From NCBI RefSeq assembly GCF_001952855.1, contig NZ_LPNO01000013.1, positions 182,969 through 246,968 on the forward strand: a DNA stretch of 64,000 nt. The letters run 5' to 3'. Positions 27,425 through 36,662 of the stretch are shown here, piece after piece. The stretch's first letter is position 1. Every line of letters begins with the position of its first letter. Under the pieces are notes generated by a model. The model ran no database searches. It saw only the letters and a list, made by a program, of their open reading frames with translations, and was not told the DNA's origin. The stretch comes from Pseudomonas sp. ATCC PTA-122608 (lineage in GTDB: Bacteria; Pseudomonadota; Gammaproteobacteria; Pseudomonadales; Pseudomonadaceae). Position numbers and translations under genes: made by a program.

Positions 27425-27497
27425 TAACAAGCAGCAGCGCTACGGCGCTGCCCAAGAACACACACCGTAACCAACGGTATTTGAAGGGGTCTGGAGT

Positions 27498-27983
27498 ATG
27501 AACAAGTCAGTGTCCGCACAAGGTCTGGTGGATGATCCAATCCTGCAATGGGTCACCTTCAAGCTGGACAACGAGTCCTACGGCATCAACGTGATGCGTG
27601 TGCAGGAAGTGCTGCGCTACACCGAAATCGCTCCGGTTCCGGGTGCCCCGAGCTACGTGCTGGGCATCATCAACCTGCGCGGTAACGTTGTAACTGTGAT
27701 CGACACCCGTCAGCGTTTTGGCCTGGTGCCGACCGAAGTCAACGACAACACCCGCATCGTGATCATCGAAGCCGACAAGCAAGTGGTCGGGATCATGGTC
27801 GACAGCGTGGCGGAAGTGGTTTACCTGCGCCAATCTGAAGTCGAAACCGCGCCGAACGTCGGCAACGAAGAATCGGCCAAGTTCATCCAGGGTGTCTGCA
27901 ACAAGAACGGCGAGCTGCTGATTCTGGTTGAGCTGGACAAGATGATGAGCGAAGAAGAATGGCAGGATCTGGAGAATATCTGA
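27498..27983 (+). CDS. cheW: Chemotaxis coupling protein CheW
   Basis: 161 aa single CheW domain (QWVTFKLDNESYGINVMRVQEVLRY ... VLGIINLRGNVVTVIDTR ... VDSVAEV) that bridges receptors and CheA. It is preceded by GGGGTCTGGAG. In the 73-bp gap to parP is a 7-bp-stem hairpin (GCAGCGC-TACG-GCGCTGC) without a T-run. The stop is adjacent to the next gene. Confidence 0.97.
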   Translation: MNKSVSAQGLVDDPILQWVTFKLDNESYGINVMRVQEVLRYTEIAPVPGAPSYVLGIINLRGNVVTVIDTRQRFGLVPTEVNDNTRIVIIEADKQVVGIMVDSVAEVVYLRQSEVETAPNVGNEESAKFIQGVCNKNGELLILVELDKMMSEEEWQDLENI

Positions 27984-28379
27984 TTGTTCCTTGAGGTAGC
28001 GGTGATCGTCCTGGCCATCCTATGGGCCGGGACCTTGGGCTTCCTGCTGCGCTACGTGCGCCAGCAACGGGAATTGGCCATGCAACAGGCCGAGCGCGAC
28101 GCCGTGCGCGACCGGCGCATCCTGGAACTGGTCAAGCGGGTCGACCACTTCCAGCAGAGCGCGGTACGTGTAGGGGATGAAGTGCACGAACTGCGTTCGG
28201 TGCTGGCGCCGTTGCCGGACAAGCTGTCTGCGCTGGAGCAGCGTGACCCGTCGAGCCTGTCATTCGCCCAGGCGGCGAAGTTGGTGGGCATGGGCGCGAC
28301 GGTGGATGAGCTGACCCAGTCCTGCGGGTTGACCCAGGCTGAAGCGCAGTTGATGAGCCGGTTGCACAAGGACAGCTGA
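27984..28379 (+). CDS. DUF2802 membrane-anchored protein
   Basis: 131 aa, TTG start directly after the cheW stop. One N-terminal transmembrane helix (residues ~3-24), then a charged coiled-coil (~25-80) and a C-terminal helix-turn-helix-like segment (FAQAAKLVGMGATVDELTQSCGLTQAEAQLMSRL) typical of DUF2802. It is conserved after cheW in Pseudomonas. Function is unknown; the position suggests a role at the chemotaxis array or pole. Confidence 0.85.
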   Translation: MFLEVAVIVLAILWAGTLGFLLRYVRQQRELAMQQAERDAVRDRRILELVKRVDHFQQSAVRVGDEVHELRSVLAPLPDKLSALEQRDPSSLSFAQAAKLVGMGATVDELTQSCGLTQAEAQLMSRLHKDS

Positions 28380-28387
28380 AGGTTACG

Positions 28388-28413
28388 AGCGGCAAGCAGG
28401 TTTGCTTGCCGCT
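28388..28413. terminator. Hairpin between convergent DUF2802 and ATPase genes
   Basis: AGCGGCAAGCA / TGCTTGCCGCT, an 11-bp perfect stem with a GGTT loop, where the two convergent genes meet; its last base is the final base of the ATPase stop codon. No T-run on either side, so termination strength is uncertain. Confidence 0.45.
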
Positions 28414-29576
28414 TATAGCTGATGCCGGTTGCTCAGCCATTCGGCCATGGTCGAGTCTTCGAGCGCATATTCACCACGGTTGGCTTTCCAGACCAACTCC
28501 TTCTCCCGCAGCACTTCCAGCGCTTTCTGAACGTTTGGCGTGCTTGCGTTCGGCTCGACCTGGGCCAACTCCAATTTGCGGTTCACGTCCTGGAAGGTTT
28601 TTTCCGCAAAAGGCGAGAACGCTTGCTTGCCCAGGGTTCGTTCACCCATCACTTCCAGCACCGCTTGTTGCAAGGGTGACAGGTCGTTGTAGGCGCTCTC
28701 GTAGTCGCTCCAGATTCCGGCTTGGTGATTCAGTGCTCCCGTCCTCAGCAACTCGCCAAGATTGCTGGCTTCGCCAAGACCCACGCTGACTTCGGTCAAC
28801 AGTTTGTTGAGCATCTCCGGGCGCCGGCCGACGAGCTGGAACGCATAGTCCATATCCTCAAGGTTGAACTGGTTGGTCGCGGCCAGGCGCTGGTTCCACA
28901 GGTCCGTCACGAACTCCACAAAGTCGCGGCTCAGCAACGGGAATGGTGTGATGTGGGCGCCGAAAAACGGTTGTTTGCTCTTGAGTACCAGGTTGGCCAG
29001 TTTGTCCCGGCTGGACCCGGTGAAGACCAGGCGCAGGCCGTCTGTGGTGCTGCTGCCGTTGAGATGGTCTCGTGCAGCCTTGAGGGCGAACATTGCGTTC
29101 ACGCCACCCTCGCTGTTGAGGGCGTGCTGGGCTTCGTCGACGATCAGCACGATCATCTGCCCCGAGACCTGGTGCAGCACGTCCAGCGCATGGGTGAGCG
29201 TGGTGCCGGAGGGCAATTGAGGTTTGGTGAAATCCCAACTCAAGGTGCGCAGCAGGCTGATCTTCTCGATACCGGCCTTCTTGGCCGCTTTGCTCACTGC
29301 GCTTTCGAACTCGCCCAGGGCTTTGCCGATGGCCCCGGAGATCAGCTCGGCGGGGTCGATTTCGCGGTTCATCCAGAGGTCCACGTACACCGGCAGCCAG
29401 CCGCGCGCCTTGCATTCGGGGATGAGGTCGTTGCGCAGGAACGTACTCTTGCCCGTACGACGAGGCGCCGCGAGGAACATCCCGGAGCTGTAATCGGCAA
29501 ATGACTCGCCCGCCAAATCACGGGCCAGCGCTTCGGCGAGTAGCTTTCGACTGAGGATCGGGCGGGTAGGGCTCAT
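28413..29576 (-). CDS. Orphan AAA-type ATPase with C-terminal winged-helix-like region
   Basis: 387 aa. Walker A in APRRTGKST (residues ~37-45), Walker B in MIVLIVDEAQHAL (~140-152), a sensor-1-like VFTGSSRDKL (~184-193), then a helical lid and a C-terminal ~90 residues (LSPLQQAVLEVMGE ... NVQKALEVLREKELVWKANRGEY) that resemble a winged helix. This is the architecture of stand-alone archaeal-ATPase/MNS-like STAND NTPases. No partner gene is adjacent. Two inverted repeats lie in its 5' region. Function unknown; it could be a plasmid/phage-response or regulatory ATPase, but nothing here proves it. Confidence 0.75.
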   Translation of the reverse strand: MSPTRPILSRKLLAEALARDLAGESFADYSSGMFLAAPRRTGKSTFLRNDLIPECKARGWLPVYVDLWMNREIDPAELISGAIGKALGEFESAVSKAAKKAGIEKISLLRTLSWDFTKPQLPSGTTLTHALDVLHQVSGQMIVLIVDEAQHALNSEGGVNAMFALKAARDHLNGSSTTDGLRLVFTGSSRDKLANLVLKSKQPFFGAHITPFPLLSRDFVEFVTDLWNQRLAATNQFNLEDMDYAFQLVGRRPEMLNKLLTEVSVGLGEASNLGELLRTGALNHQAGIWSDYESAYNDLSPLQQAVLEVMGERTLGKQAFSPFAEKTFQDVNRKLELAQVEPNASTPNVQKALEVLREKELVWKANRGEYALEDSTMAEWLSNRHQL

Positions 29577-29582
29577 GGGTTT

Positions 29583-29628
29583 TATCCTGAACTATCGGGT
29601 TCGGGATAATCTATACCTTGATAGATAT
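29583..29628 (-). promoter_or_regulatory. AT-rich operator-like region of the ATPase gene
   Basis: Two inverted repeats just upstream of the ATPase ATG: TATCCTGAAC (29583-29592) against GTTCGGGATA (29599-29608), 9 of 10 pairing, and ATCTAT/ATAGAT at ~29610-29627. The sequence is much more AT-rich than its neighbours and includes TATA-like hexamers. Confidence 0.45.
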
Positions 29629-29654
29629 AATTGCTATACATCACCCGCCGCCAC

Positions 29655-29791
29655 TGATCATTCCCACGCTCTGCGTGGGAATGCATCCCGTGACGCTCCG
29701 CGTCGCCCCTGCGCAAGACTTGAACTTTGCATCGCCAGTTGGACGCGGAGCGTCCGAGGCGGCGTTCCCACGCAGAGCGTGGGAACGATCA
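29655..29791. repeat. Palindromic repeat (TTCCCACGCTCTGCGTGGGA type)
   Basis: Ends are TTCCCACGCTCTGCGTGGGA and TTCCCACGCAGAGCGTGGGA; inside, GACGCTCCGCGTC faces GACGCGGAGCGTC. The copy at 42400-42535 is closely similar over its whole length. It lies between the ATPase promoter and the end of the FlhB-like gene. Confidence 0.85.
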
Positions 29792-29798
29792 GGCCACA

Positions 29799-30128
29799 TT
29801 AATAATCGTCGCCTCTTTCCGTCACATCCCGCTCTACCGGCCCTCCATCCGGGTCATAACCCACCGGGAACTTGCCCTTCAACGTCCAGGCAAACGCGAT
29901 GATCTCGGCGACGGTGCGGTACAACTCTTCCGGGATGCTGTCGCCCAATTCCATGCGCGCCAGTAATTTGACCAGCTCGGCATTTTCGTAGATCGGGACT
30001 TCGTTTTCCCGGGCCAGCTTGAGGATGGCTTCGGCCAGGGCGTCGTCGCCCTTGGCCGTCAGGGTCGGTGCTTGTTGCCCGTCGTATTTGAGGGCAATGG
30101 CCTGGCGGGGCGGGTTGGGGTTTTTCAT
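29799..30128 (-). CDS. Solo FlhB C-terminal-domain protein (FlhX/YlqH-like)
   Basis: 109 aa that aligns with the cytoplasmic domain of FlhB from the cleavage site on: NPPRQAIALKYDGQQAP here against NPTHYAVALKYDPEKGGAP in the FlhB of this window, then LTAKGDDALAEAILKLA and IPEELYRTVAEIIAFAW. The NPTH autocleavage tetrad is NPPR and there are no membrane helices, so it resembles the product left after FlhB cleavage. Comparable solo proteins are Helicobacter FlhX and Bacillus YlqH. It overlaps the FliK-like gene upstream by 4 bp. Confidence 0.88.
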   Translation of the reverse strand: MKNPNPPRQAIALKYDGQQAPTLTAKGDDALAEAILKLARENEVPIYENAELVKLLARMELGDSIPEELYRTVAEIIAFAWTLKGKFPVGYDPDGGPVERDVTERGDDY

Positions 30129-31708
30129 GCGGTTTCATCCACCCAGCGTTGTTCCAGTCCGGTTTTCGGGCCGCGCGGCGGGGTGCCGAGGTGGCAGTCC
30201 AGGTCGCCGACGTTGAGCCCAGACGACACCAGGCGCTCGCGCAGGCTACCCAAGTGGCTTTCGATCAGGCTGGCGGTGAACGGGCGGCTCGCCCACAGTT
30301 GACTCGACAGCTTGCCCTGGCTCAGTTGCGCCTGAACCTGCAACGGGCCCAGAGGCTCCATGTCGAGGGCCATTTCCACGCGCCAGAGCATTTGCTTGGG
30401 GTCCTTGGTGTCCTTGCGTTCCGGCTGATCCTTGTCGGGGGCCGGTTCTTCACGCTGGAACTTGACCTGCAACGGCACGATGTCCTGCAAGGTACGCATT
30501 GGGATTTCCAGCTGCCAGGTGGTCAAGAGCTTGCCATCGGCGGTGGTACCGGTTTGTTCCAGGCTCGACAGCTGATGGCTTTGCAAGCGGGAAATGGCGC
30601 CGGCGGCCAGGCGCAGCAGGTTTTCCAGGTCGCTCTCACCTTCCAGGCGTTGCATCAGCCGATCCGGCAGCGGAAAGCCAGCGGGTGCTTGGCGGGCGCC
30701 GACCTGGCCGAGGGTGCCCAGCGGGCTGCGCACGAAGCTGGGCAGCAGTTGCGCCAGGGTGTTGGCGGCCAGGATCGCGTTGAGGTTGGTGCTGGCGGGC
30801 AGGTTAGGCAGCAGGTCGGCGACGAAGCGCAGCAGGGCGCCTTTCATGTCCAGCGGCGGTATCTGCGGGTTTTGCCCGGCGAGCAGCTTGGCTTCCAGGA
30901 ATGTGCCGCTGTTCTGGATCAGTTGCGCGAGTACCTTGGGATTGCTGGCTTGGGCCAGGTCGGGCAGGCTCGCCAGCAATCGCTCGGCGGCGGCACGCAA
31001 ATCGACTGAGGTGCTGTCGCTACGGGTCGCCGGCAGGCTTTGCAACGCGGTGAACACCACGTCCAGCGAACCCTGGCGGCTTTGTTGGGTGGAGAGTTGT
31101 TGGGCCACGGCCAGTTGGTCCTGGCGCCCGCTCAGGGGCACAAAGCTCAAGGTCTGGGCACTTTGCACCACGGCACTGAGCAGGCTGCCGATGCGCAATG
31201 GCTGCGGGCTTTCGACGGTCAGGGTCGCGCCGCTGAGGACGTTATTGAGCACCGACACCAGCGAGCGATACACCACCGGCTGGTTGGCGCCCTGGGGCAG
31301 CGCCTGGGTGGTCAGCACCTTGCCTTGCAGCAGCGTGCCCACCGGCAGTTGGCTGGTGTCGATGCGTGTCAGCGCGGCGACGCTGGAACTCAACGCCTGC
31401 TGAAGGCTGATGGACAAGTTGCCCGACGACGTCTGGCTGACCTCCACCTGGGTGCCCAGCGGCAGCGGCTGGCTGCTGCTGGCCTGCACCAAGGTTTGCC
31501 GGCCGCCTTCCAGGGTCAGCTTGAGCAGCAACTGAAACGCATCGCCGCCTTGTTTAAGTGCCAGCACCTCGGCGTTCACGGTTTTACCGGGGTCAATCAG
31601 GCCGGTCTGCGGCTCCAGCAGTTTCAGCAGCTCACCCGTCGCAGGCGCGGGCGCAGGCCCGGCCGGCAGCGTGGGAGGAAGCGTGGGAAGATTGATCTCA
31701 CCGGTCAT
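30125..31708 (-). CDS. Second FliK-like hook-length-control-domain protein
   Basis: 527 aa. The N-terminal ~35 residues are Pro-rich; the middle is long and Leu/Gln/Ser-rich with helical stretches; the C-terminal ~100 residues (MLWRVEMALDMEPLGPLQVQAQL ... LGSLRERLVSSGLNVGDLDCHLG) match the FliK switch-domain pattern. It is distinct from fliK at 5976. It ends inside the ATG of the solo FlhB-C gene, so the two are co-translated, as in the Bacillus ylqG-ylqH pair. It may modulate export switching. Confidence 0.82.
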   Translation of the reverse strand: MTGEINLPTLPPTLPAGPAPAPATGELLKLLEPQTGLIDPGKTVNAEVLALKQGGDAFQLLLKLTLEGGRQTLVQASSSQPLPLGTQVEVSQTSSGNLSISLQQALSSSVAALTRIDTSQLPVGTLLQGKVLTTQALPQGANQPVVYRSLVSVLNNVLSGATLTVESPQPLRIGSLLSAVVQSAQTLSFVPLSGRQDQLAVAQQLSTQQSRQGSLDVVFTALQSLPATRSDSTSVDLRAAAERLLASLPDLAQASNPKVLAQLIQNSGTFLEAKLLAGQNPQIPPLDMKGALLRFVADLLPNLPASTNLNAILAANTLAQLLPSFVRSPLGTLGQVGARQAPAGFPLPDRLMQRLEGESDLENLLRLAAGAISRLQSHQLSSLEQTGTTADGKLLTTWQLEIPMRTLQDIVPLQVKFQREEPAPDKDQPERKDTKDPKQMLWRVEMALDMEPLGPLQVQAQLSQGKLSSQLWASRPFTASLIESHLGSLRERLVSSGLNVGDLDCHLGTPPRGPKTGLEQRWVDETA

Positions 31709-31760
31709 CGTGCGCGCCGTCTCAAGGGAAATTGCCCTCTTTAGAGTAGGGCATCACATG

Positions 31761-31766
31761 TATAAT
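31761..31766 (+). promoter_or_regulatory. Candidate -10 box upstream of ccmA
   Basis: A perfect TATAAT at 31761-31766 in the 198-bp gap between the divergent FliK-like and ccmA genes. No good -35 at 16-18 bp is seen (TTGCCC lies 23 bp upstream), so the call rests on the hexamer and its position. It would leave a ~135-base leader before ccmA. Confidence 0.35.
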
Positions 31767-31906
31767 GCCGCCCGTCTTCAAAGAGAGCGGTATAAACATC
31801 ACAACTATTTGATCCAGCTCTCTAAAATCGGTCGCCAAAGCAGTTAATGTGCATCTCTTTAACGGCCGTTCCACCGCCGACTTGAACCGTAAAGGCCCGC
31901 GATCTC

Positions 31907-32542
31907 TTGACCAGCCCTCTTCTAGAAGCCGTAGCGCTCGCCTGTGAACGTGACCTGCGGATGCTGTTCGAACACCTCGAACTGCGTCTGGCGGGCGGCG
32001 ACATGGTGCAGGTCAGCGGCCCCAACGGCAGCGGCAAGACCAGCCTGTTGCGGCTGTTGGCCGGCCTGATGCAGCCGACGGCGGGCGAAGTGCGGCTCAA
32101 TGGCAAACCGTTGCACGAGCAACGCACCGAGCTGGCGCGCAACCTGATCTGGATCGGCCACGCCGCCGGGATCAAGGATGTGCTCACCGCCGAAGAAAAC
32201 CTCAGCTGGCTCAGCGCCCTGCATCATCCCGCGAGCCGCGAAGCGATCTGGCAGGCCCTCGCCGCCGTTGGCCTGAAGGGTTTTGAAGACGTTCCCTGTC
32301 ACACCCTGTCCGCCGGGCAACAGCGCCGCGTGGCCCTGGCCCGTTTGTATCTGGGCGGCCCGCCGCTATGGATTCTCGACGAACCCTTCACCGCCCTCGA
32401 CAAACAAGGCGTCGCTCAGCTGGAAGAACACCTCGCCGCCCATTGCGAGCAGGGCGGCATGATTGTCCTTACGACTCACCACACGTTGACGCGCATGCCC
32501 GCCGGTTACCGCGACCTCGACCTGGGCCGGTGGGCGGTATGA
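31907..32542 (+). CDS. ccmA: Cytochrome c maturation ABC ATPase CcmA
   Basis: 211 aa from TTG at 31907; the family start in P. aeruginosa (MTEPLLQAVAL, from memory) supports this codon although no clear ribosome-binding site is seen. Walker [10 protein letters not shown], signature LSAGQQRR and Walker [13 protein letters not shown]. With CcmB and CcmC it drives release of holo-CcmE. The TGA overlaps the ccmB ATG. Confidence 0.95.
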   Translation: MTSPLLEAVALACERDLRMLFEHLELRLAGGDMVQVSGPNGSGKTSLLRLLAGLMQPTAGEVRLNGKPLHEQRTELARNLIWIGHAAGIKDVLTAEENLSWLSALHHPASREAIWQALAAVGLKGFEDVPCHTLSAGQQRRVALARLYLGGPPLWILDEPFTALDKQGVAQLEEHLAAHCEQGGMIVLTTHHTLTRMPAGYRDLDLGRWAV

Positions 32543-33207
32543 GTGTTTTTGCCCTGCTGGTCGCCCGCGAAGCGCGGTTACTCTGTCGCCGCCCGGCCGA
32601 ATTGGCCAACCCGCTGGTGTTCTTCGCGATTGTGATCGCGCTGTTCCCCTTGGCGGTGGGCCCCGAGACTAAACTGTTGCAAACCTTGTCTCCGGGGCTG
32701 GTCTGGGTGGCGGCACTTTTGTCGGTCCTGCTCTCGCTGGACGGGCTGTTTCGCAGTGATTTTGAAGATGGTTCCCTTGAGCAGTGGGTCCTTTCGTCGC
32801 ACCCCCTGCCACTTCTGGTATTGGCCAAGGTACTGGCACACTGGGCGTTTTCCGGCCTGGCGCTGGTATTGCTCGCGCCGCTGTTGGCGATGATGCTGGG
32901 ATTGCCCACCGAGTGCCTGCCGGTGTTGCTCCTTTCCTTGTTGCTTGGCACGCCGGTACTCAGTCTACTGGGCGCCGTGGGTGCGGCGCTGACGGTCGGT
33001 TTGAAACGCGGCGGCCTGTTGTTGGCCCTGCTGATTTTGCCTTTGTATATCCCGGTGTTGATCCTGGGCAGCGGCGCTTTGCAAGCCGCGCTCCAGGGTA
33101 TGCCGGCGACCGGTTACCTCCTGTGGCTTGGCAGCCTGGCCGCCCTGGCGGTAACCCTGACACCCTTTGCTATAGCGGCTGGCCTGAAGATCAGCGTCGG
33201 CGAATAA
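32539..33207 (+). CDS. ccmB: Heme export/CcmE release membrane protein CcmB
   Basis: 222 aa from ATG at 32539 (ATGA overlap with ccmA) with six transmembrane helices. [17 protein letters not shown] is the conserved CcmB cytoplasmic signature. Upstream in-frame codons belong to the ccmA region and are not used. Confidence 0.95.
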   Translation: MSVFALLVAREARLLCRRPAELANPLVFFAIVIALFPLAVGPETKLLQTLSPGLVWVAALLSVLLSLDGLFRSDFEDGSLEQWVLSSHPLPLLVLAKVLAHWAFSGLALVLLAPLLAMMLGLPTECLPVLLLSLLLGTPVLSLLGAVGAALTVGLKRGGLLLALLILPLYIPVLILGSGALQAALQGMPATGYLLWLGSLAALAVTLTPFAIAAGLKISVGE

Positions 33208-33213
33208 TGAGGT

Positions 33214-33270
33214 CTGACCGAGCATTGTCTTGGTCAGTAAAGACCCTAAGCTTCTTGCCACGACAAGAAG
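33214..33270 (+). other. Two small hairpins between ccmB and ccmC
   Basis: CTGACC/GGTCAG (33214-33237) and CTTCTTG/CAAGAAG (33251-33270) form two consecutive potential stems in the only sizable gap (82 bp) inside ccmA-ccmI. No T-run follows; they could be processing or stability elements. Confidence 0.35.
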
Positions 33271-33289
33271 CAACCGTGATGGAAACAGC

Positions 33290-34045
33290 ATGAACTGGAC
33301 CTGGTTTCACAAGCTCGGCTCGCCCAAATGGTTTTACGGCATCAGTGGCAAACTGCTGCCGTGGTTGAGCATCGCCGCTGTATTGCTGATCGGCATCGGC
33401 CTGATCTGGGGCCTGGCCTTCGCGCCGCCGGACTACCAGCAAGGCAACAGCTTTCGCATCATCTACATTCACGTTCCCGCCGCGATGCTGGCCCAGTCCT
33501 GCTACGTGATGCTGGCGGTGTGCGGCATTGTCGGCCTGGTGTGGAAGATGAAGCTGGCGGACGTTGCCCTGCAATGCGCCGCACCCATCGGTGCCTGGAT
33601 GACCGCCGTGGCGCTGGTCACCGGCGCGATCTGGGGCAAGCCGACCTGGGGTTCGTGGTGGGTCTGGGACGCGCGACTCACCTCGATGCTGATTCTGCTG
33701 TTCCTGTATTTCGGCCTGATTGCCCTGGGCAACGCCATCAGCAACCGTGACAGCGCCGCCAAGGCCTGCGCGGTGCTGGCGATTGTCGGCGTGATCAACA
33801 TCCCGATCATCAAATACTCGGTGGAGTGGTGGAACACCCTGCACCAGGGCGCCACCTTCACCCTCACCGAAAAGCCGTCAATGCCCGTGGAAATGTGGGC
33901 GCCGCTGCTGCTGATGGTGTTGGGGTTCTACTGTTTTTTCGGCGCCGTGCTGCTGATGCGCATGCGCCTCGAAGTGCTCAAGCGTGAAGCCCGCACCAGT
34001 TGGGTCAAGGCCGAAGTGCAAAACAGCCTGGGAGCCCGTGGATGA
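33290..34045 (+). CDS. ccmC: Heme handling protein CcmC
   Basis: 251 aa from ATG at 33290 ([16 protein letters not shown]), six transmembrane helices, tryptophan-rich WWD signature [13 protein letters not shown] and the flanking periplasmic histidines ([13 protein letters not shown]). CcmC loads heme on CcmE. An ORF extension of 20 codons upstream is not used. The stop overlaps the ccmD start. Confidence 0.96.
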   Translation: MNWTWFHKLGSPKWFYGISGKLLPWLSIAAVLLIGIGLIWGLAFAPPDYQQGNSFRIIYIHVPAAMLAQSCYVMLAVCGIVGLVWKMKLADVALQCAAPIGAWMTAVALVTGAIWGKPTWGSWWVWDARLTSMLILLFLYFGLIALGNAISNRDSAAKACAVLAIVGVINIPIIKYSVEWWNTLHQGATFTLTEKPSMPVEMWAPLLLMVLGFYCFFGAVLLMRMRLEVLKREARTSWVKAEVQNSLGARG

Positions 34046-34218
34046 GCTTCAACTCTTTCAGTGATTTTCTCGCCATGGGCCATCACGCCCTGTATGTCTG
34101 GACGGCCTATGGCATCTGCCTGGCGGTGCTGGCCCTCAACGTCGCCGCGCCGATCCTGGCTCGCAAGCGTTACCTGCAACAAGAGGCGCGTCGTTTGCGC
34201 CGGGAGACCGAAAAGTGA
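34042..34218 (+). CDS. ccmD: CcmD, small membrane protein of CcmABCD
   Basis: 58 aa, ATG at 34042 inside the ccmC stop. One transmembrane helix (~17-38) followed by a basic cytoplasmic tail ([18 protein letters not shown]), as in CcmD, which stabilises holo-CcmE in the ABC complex. The stop overlaps the GTG of ccmE. Confidence 0.93.
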   Translation: MSFNSFSDFLAMGHHALYVWTAYGICLAVLALNVAAPILARKRYLQQEARRLRRETEK

Positions 34219-34670
34219 ATCCGCTGCGTAGAAAGCGTCTGTTGATCATCCTGGCCATCATGGCCGGTGTCGGCATTGCCGTGACCCTGGCCCTGAGTGC
34301 CCTGCGGGAGAACATCAACCTGTTCTACACCCCGACCCAGATTGCCAACGGCGAAGCGCCGCTGGACACGCGAATTCGTGCCGGTGGCATGGTCGAGAAG
34401 GGCTCGCTGCAACGCTCCGGCGACTCCCTGGACGTGAAATTCATCGTCACCGACTTCAACAAATCCGTGACCATCACCTACCGCGGCATCCTCCCGGACC
34501 TGTTCCGCGAAGGGCAGGGCATCGTCGCCCTCGGCAAGCTCAACGCCGACGGCGTGGTAGTGGCCGACGAAGTGCTGGCCAAGCACGATGAAAAATACAT
34601 GCCGCCGGAAGTCACCAAGGCCCTGAAAGACAGTGGCCAATCCGCCCCGACCCCCGCCAAGGAGGGCTAA
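34215..34670 (+). CDS. ccmE: Heme chaperone CcmE
   Basis: 151 aa with GTG start. N-terminal signal anchor ([19 protein letters not shown]), an OB-fold periplasmic domain, and the heme-binding motif HDEKY, whose histidine forms the covalent bond to heme. Four-base overlap with ccmD; ccmF begins 3 bp later. Confidence 0.96.
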   Translation: MNPLRRKRLLIILAIMAGVGIAVTLALSALRENINLFYTPTQIANGEAPLDTRIRAGGMVEKGSLQRSGDSLDVKFIVTDFNKSVTITYRGILPDLFREGQGIVALGKLNADGVVVADEVLAKHDEKYMPPEVTKALKDSGQSAPTPAKEG

Positions 34671-34673
34671 GTC

Positions 34674-36662
34674 ATGACGTCCGCATTGTTTATTCCAGAG
34701 CTGGGCCAGTTGGCGATGATCCTCGCCCTGTGCTTCGCCATCGTCCAGGCCGTGGTCCCGTTGCTGGGTGCCTGGCGTGGTGACCGTTTGTGGATGAGCC
34801 TGGCCCAGCCGGCTGCCTGGGGCCAGTTCGCCTTTTTGCTGTTCGCCTTCGGTTGCCTGACCTACGCCTTCATGACCGACGACTTTTCCGTCGCCTACGT
34901 CGCCAACAACTCCAACAGCGCCTTGCCCTGGTACTACAAGTTCAGCGCCGTGTGGGGTGCCCACGAAGGTTCATTGCTGCTGTGGGCGTTGATCCTCGGC
35001 GGCTGGACCTTTGCGGTATCGGTGTTCTCCCGGCAGTTGCCGCAAGTCATGCTGGCCCGGGTGCTGGCGGTGATGGGCATGATCAGCATCGGCTTCCTGC
35101 TGTTCCTGATCATGACCTCCAACCCGTTCACCCGCATCCTGCCGCAGATCCCGGTAGACGGCCACGACCTCAACCCGCTGCTGCAAGACATCGGTCTGAT
35201 CGTGCACCCGCCGATGCTCTACATGGGGTATGTCGGTTTCTCGGTCGCCTTCGCCTTCGCCATCGCCGCCTTGCTCGGCGGGCGTCTCGACGCGGCCTGG
35301 GCGCGCTGGTCGCGGCCATGGACCATCGTCGCCTGGGCGTTCCTCGGCATCGGCATCACCCTGGGCTCATGGTGGGCCTACTACGAACTCGGCTGGGGCG
35401 GCTGGTGGTTCTGGGACCCGGTGGAAAACGCCTCCTTCATGCCATGGCTGGTGGGCACGGCGCTGATTCACTCGCTGGCAGTCACCGAAAAACGCGGCGT
35501 GTTCAAAAGCTGGACCGTATTGCTGGCCATCGCCGCGTTTTCCCTGAGCCTGCTGGGTACGTTCCTGGTGCGTTCTGGCGTGCTGACATCGGTTCACGCG
35601 TTTGCCTCCGACCCGGAGCGCGGCGTGTTCATCCTGATCTTCCTGCTGTTCGTGGTGGGCGGCTCGTTGACGTTGTTTGCGTTGCGCGCGCCAGTGGTCA
35701 AGAGCCATGTCGGCTTCAACCTCTGGTCCCGGGAAACCCTGCTGCTGGGCAATAACCTGGTGCTGGTGGTGGCGGCTTCGATGATCCTGCTCGGCACCCT
35801 GTACCCGCTGGCTCTGGATGCCCTGAGCGGCGCCAAACTGTCCGTCGGCCCGCCGTATTTCAACGCACTGTTCATCCCGTTGATGGCGCTGTTGATGGTG
35901 GTGATGGCGGTCGGCATGCTGGTGCGCTGGAAAGACACCCCGGTGAAATGGCTGGTGGGCATGCTCGCGCCGGTACTGCTCGGCAGCGCCGCGCTGGCCG
36001 TGATCGCCGGTATTGCCTACGGCGACTTCAACTGGGCCGTGCTCGCCACCTTCATGCTGGCTGCCTGGGTGTTGCTGGCCGGCGTACGTGACCTGATCGA
36101 CAAGACCCGCCACAAAGGTTTGATCAAAGGCCTGCCGACCATGACCCGCAGCTACTGGGGCATGCAGGTTGCGCATATCGGCATCGCCGTGTGTGCGTTG
36201 GGCGTGGTGTTGTCCAGCCAGAACAGTGCCGAGCGCGACCTGCGCCTGGCCCCCGGCGAGTCCATGGACCTGGCCGGTTACCACTTCATTTTCGAAGGCG
36301 CCAAGCACTTCGAAGGCCCCAACTTCACCTCAGACAAAGGCACCGTACGCGTCGTGCGCAACGGTAAGGAAATCGCGGTGCTGCACCCGGAAAAACGCCT
36401 GTACACCGTGCAAAGCTCGATGATGACCGAAGCCGGGATCGACGCCGGTTTCACCCGCGACCTCTACGTCGCCCTGGGTGAACCACTGGGCGATGGCGCC
36501 TGGGCCGTGCGGGTCCACGTCAAACCGTTTGTGCGCTGGATCTGGTTCGGCGGCCTGCTCACCGGGTTCGGTGGTTTGCTGGCAGCGACAGACCGGCGTT
36601 ACCGGGTCAAGGTCAAGAGCCGGGTGCGTGAAGCCCTCGGCCTGCAAGGAGCGGCGGTATGA
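34674..36662 (+). CDS. ccmF: Cytochrome c heme lyase subunit CcmF
   Basis: 662 aa polytopic protein (about 14-15 helices) with the WWD signature WGGWWFWDPVENASFMPW and conserved histidines in WGAHEGSLLLW and HPPMLYMGYVG. It ligates heme to apocytochrome together with CcmH and CcmI. It overlaps ccmG by 4 bp. Confidence 0.97.
   Translation: MTSALFIPELGQLAMILALCFAIVQAVVPLLGAWRGDRLWMSLAQPAAWGQFAFLLFAFGCLTYAFMTDDFSVAYVANNSNSALPWYYKFSAVWGAHEGSLLLWALILGGWTFAVSVFSRQLPQVMLARVLAVMGMISIGFLLFLIMTSNPFTRILPQIPVDGHDLNPLLQDIGLIVHPPMLYMGYVGFSVAFAFAIAALLGGRLDAAWARWSRPWTIVAWAFLGIGITLGSWWAYYELGWGGWWFWDPVENASFMPWLVGTALIHSLAVTEKRGVFKSWTVLLAIAAFSLSLLGTFLVRSGVLTSVHAFASDPERGVFILIFLLFVVGGSLTLFALRAPVVKSHVGFNLWSRETLLLGNNLVLVVAASMILLGTLYPLALDALSGAKLSVGPPYFNALFIPLMALLMVVMAVGMLVRWKDTPVKWLVGMLAPVLLGSAALAVIAGIAYGDFNWAVLATFMLAAWVLLAGVRDLIDKTRHKGLIKGLPTMTRSYWGMQVAHIGIAVCALGVVLSSQNSAERDLRLAPGESMDLAGYHFIFEGAKHFEGPNFTSDKGTVRVVRNGKEIAVLHPEKRLYTVQSSMMTEAGIDAGFTRDLYVALGEPLGDGAWAVRVHVKPFVRWIWFGGLLTGFGGLLAATDRRYRVKVKSRVREALGLQGAAV

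Noticed and set aside
28722..29504. A 260-codon plus-strand frame opposite the ATPase
   Set aside because: No recognisable domain; the minus-strand frame has intact Walker A and B motifs.
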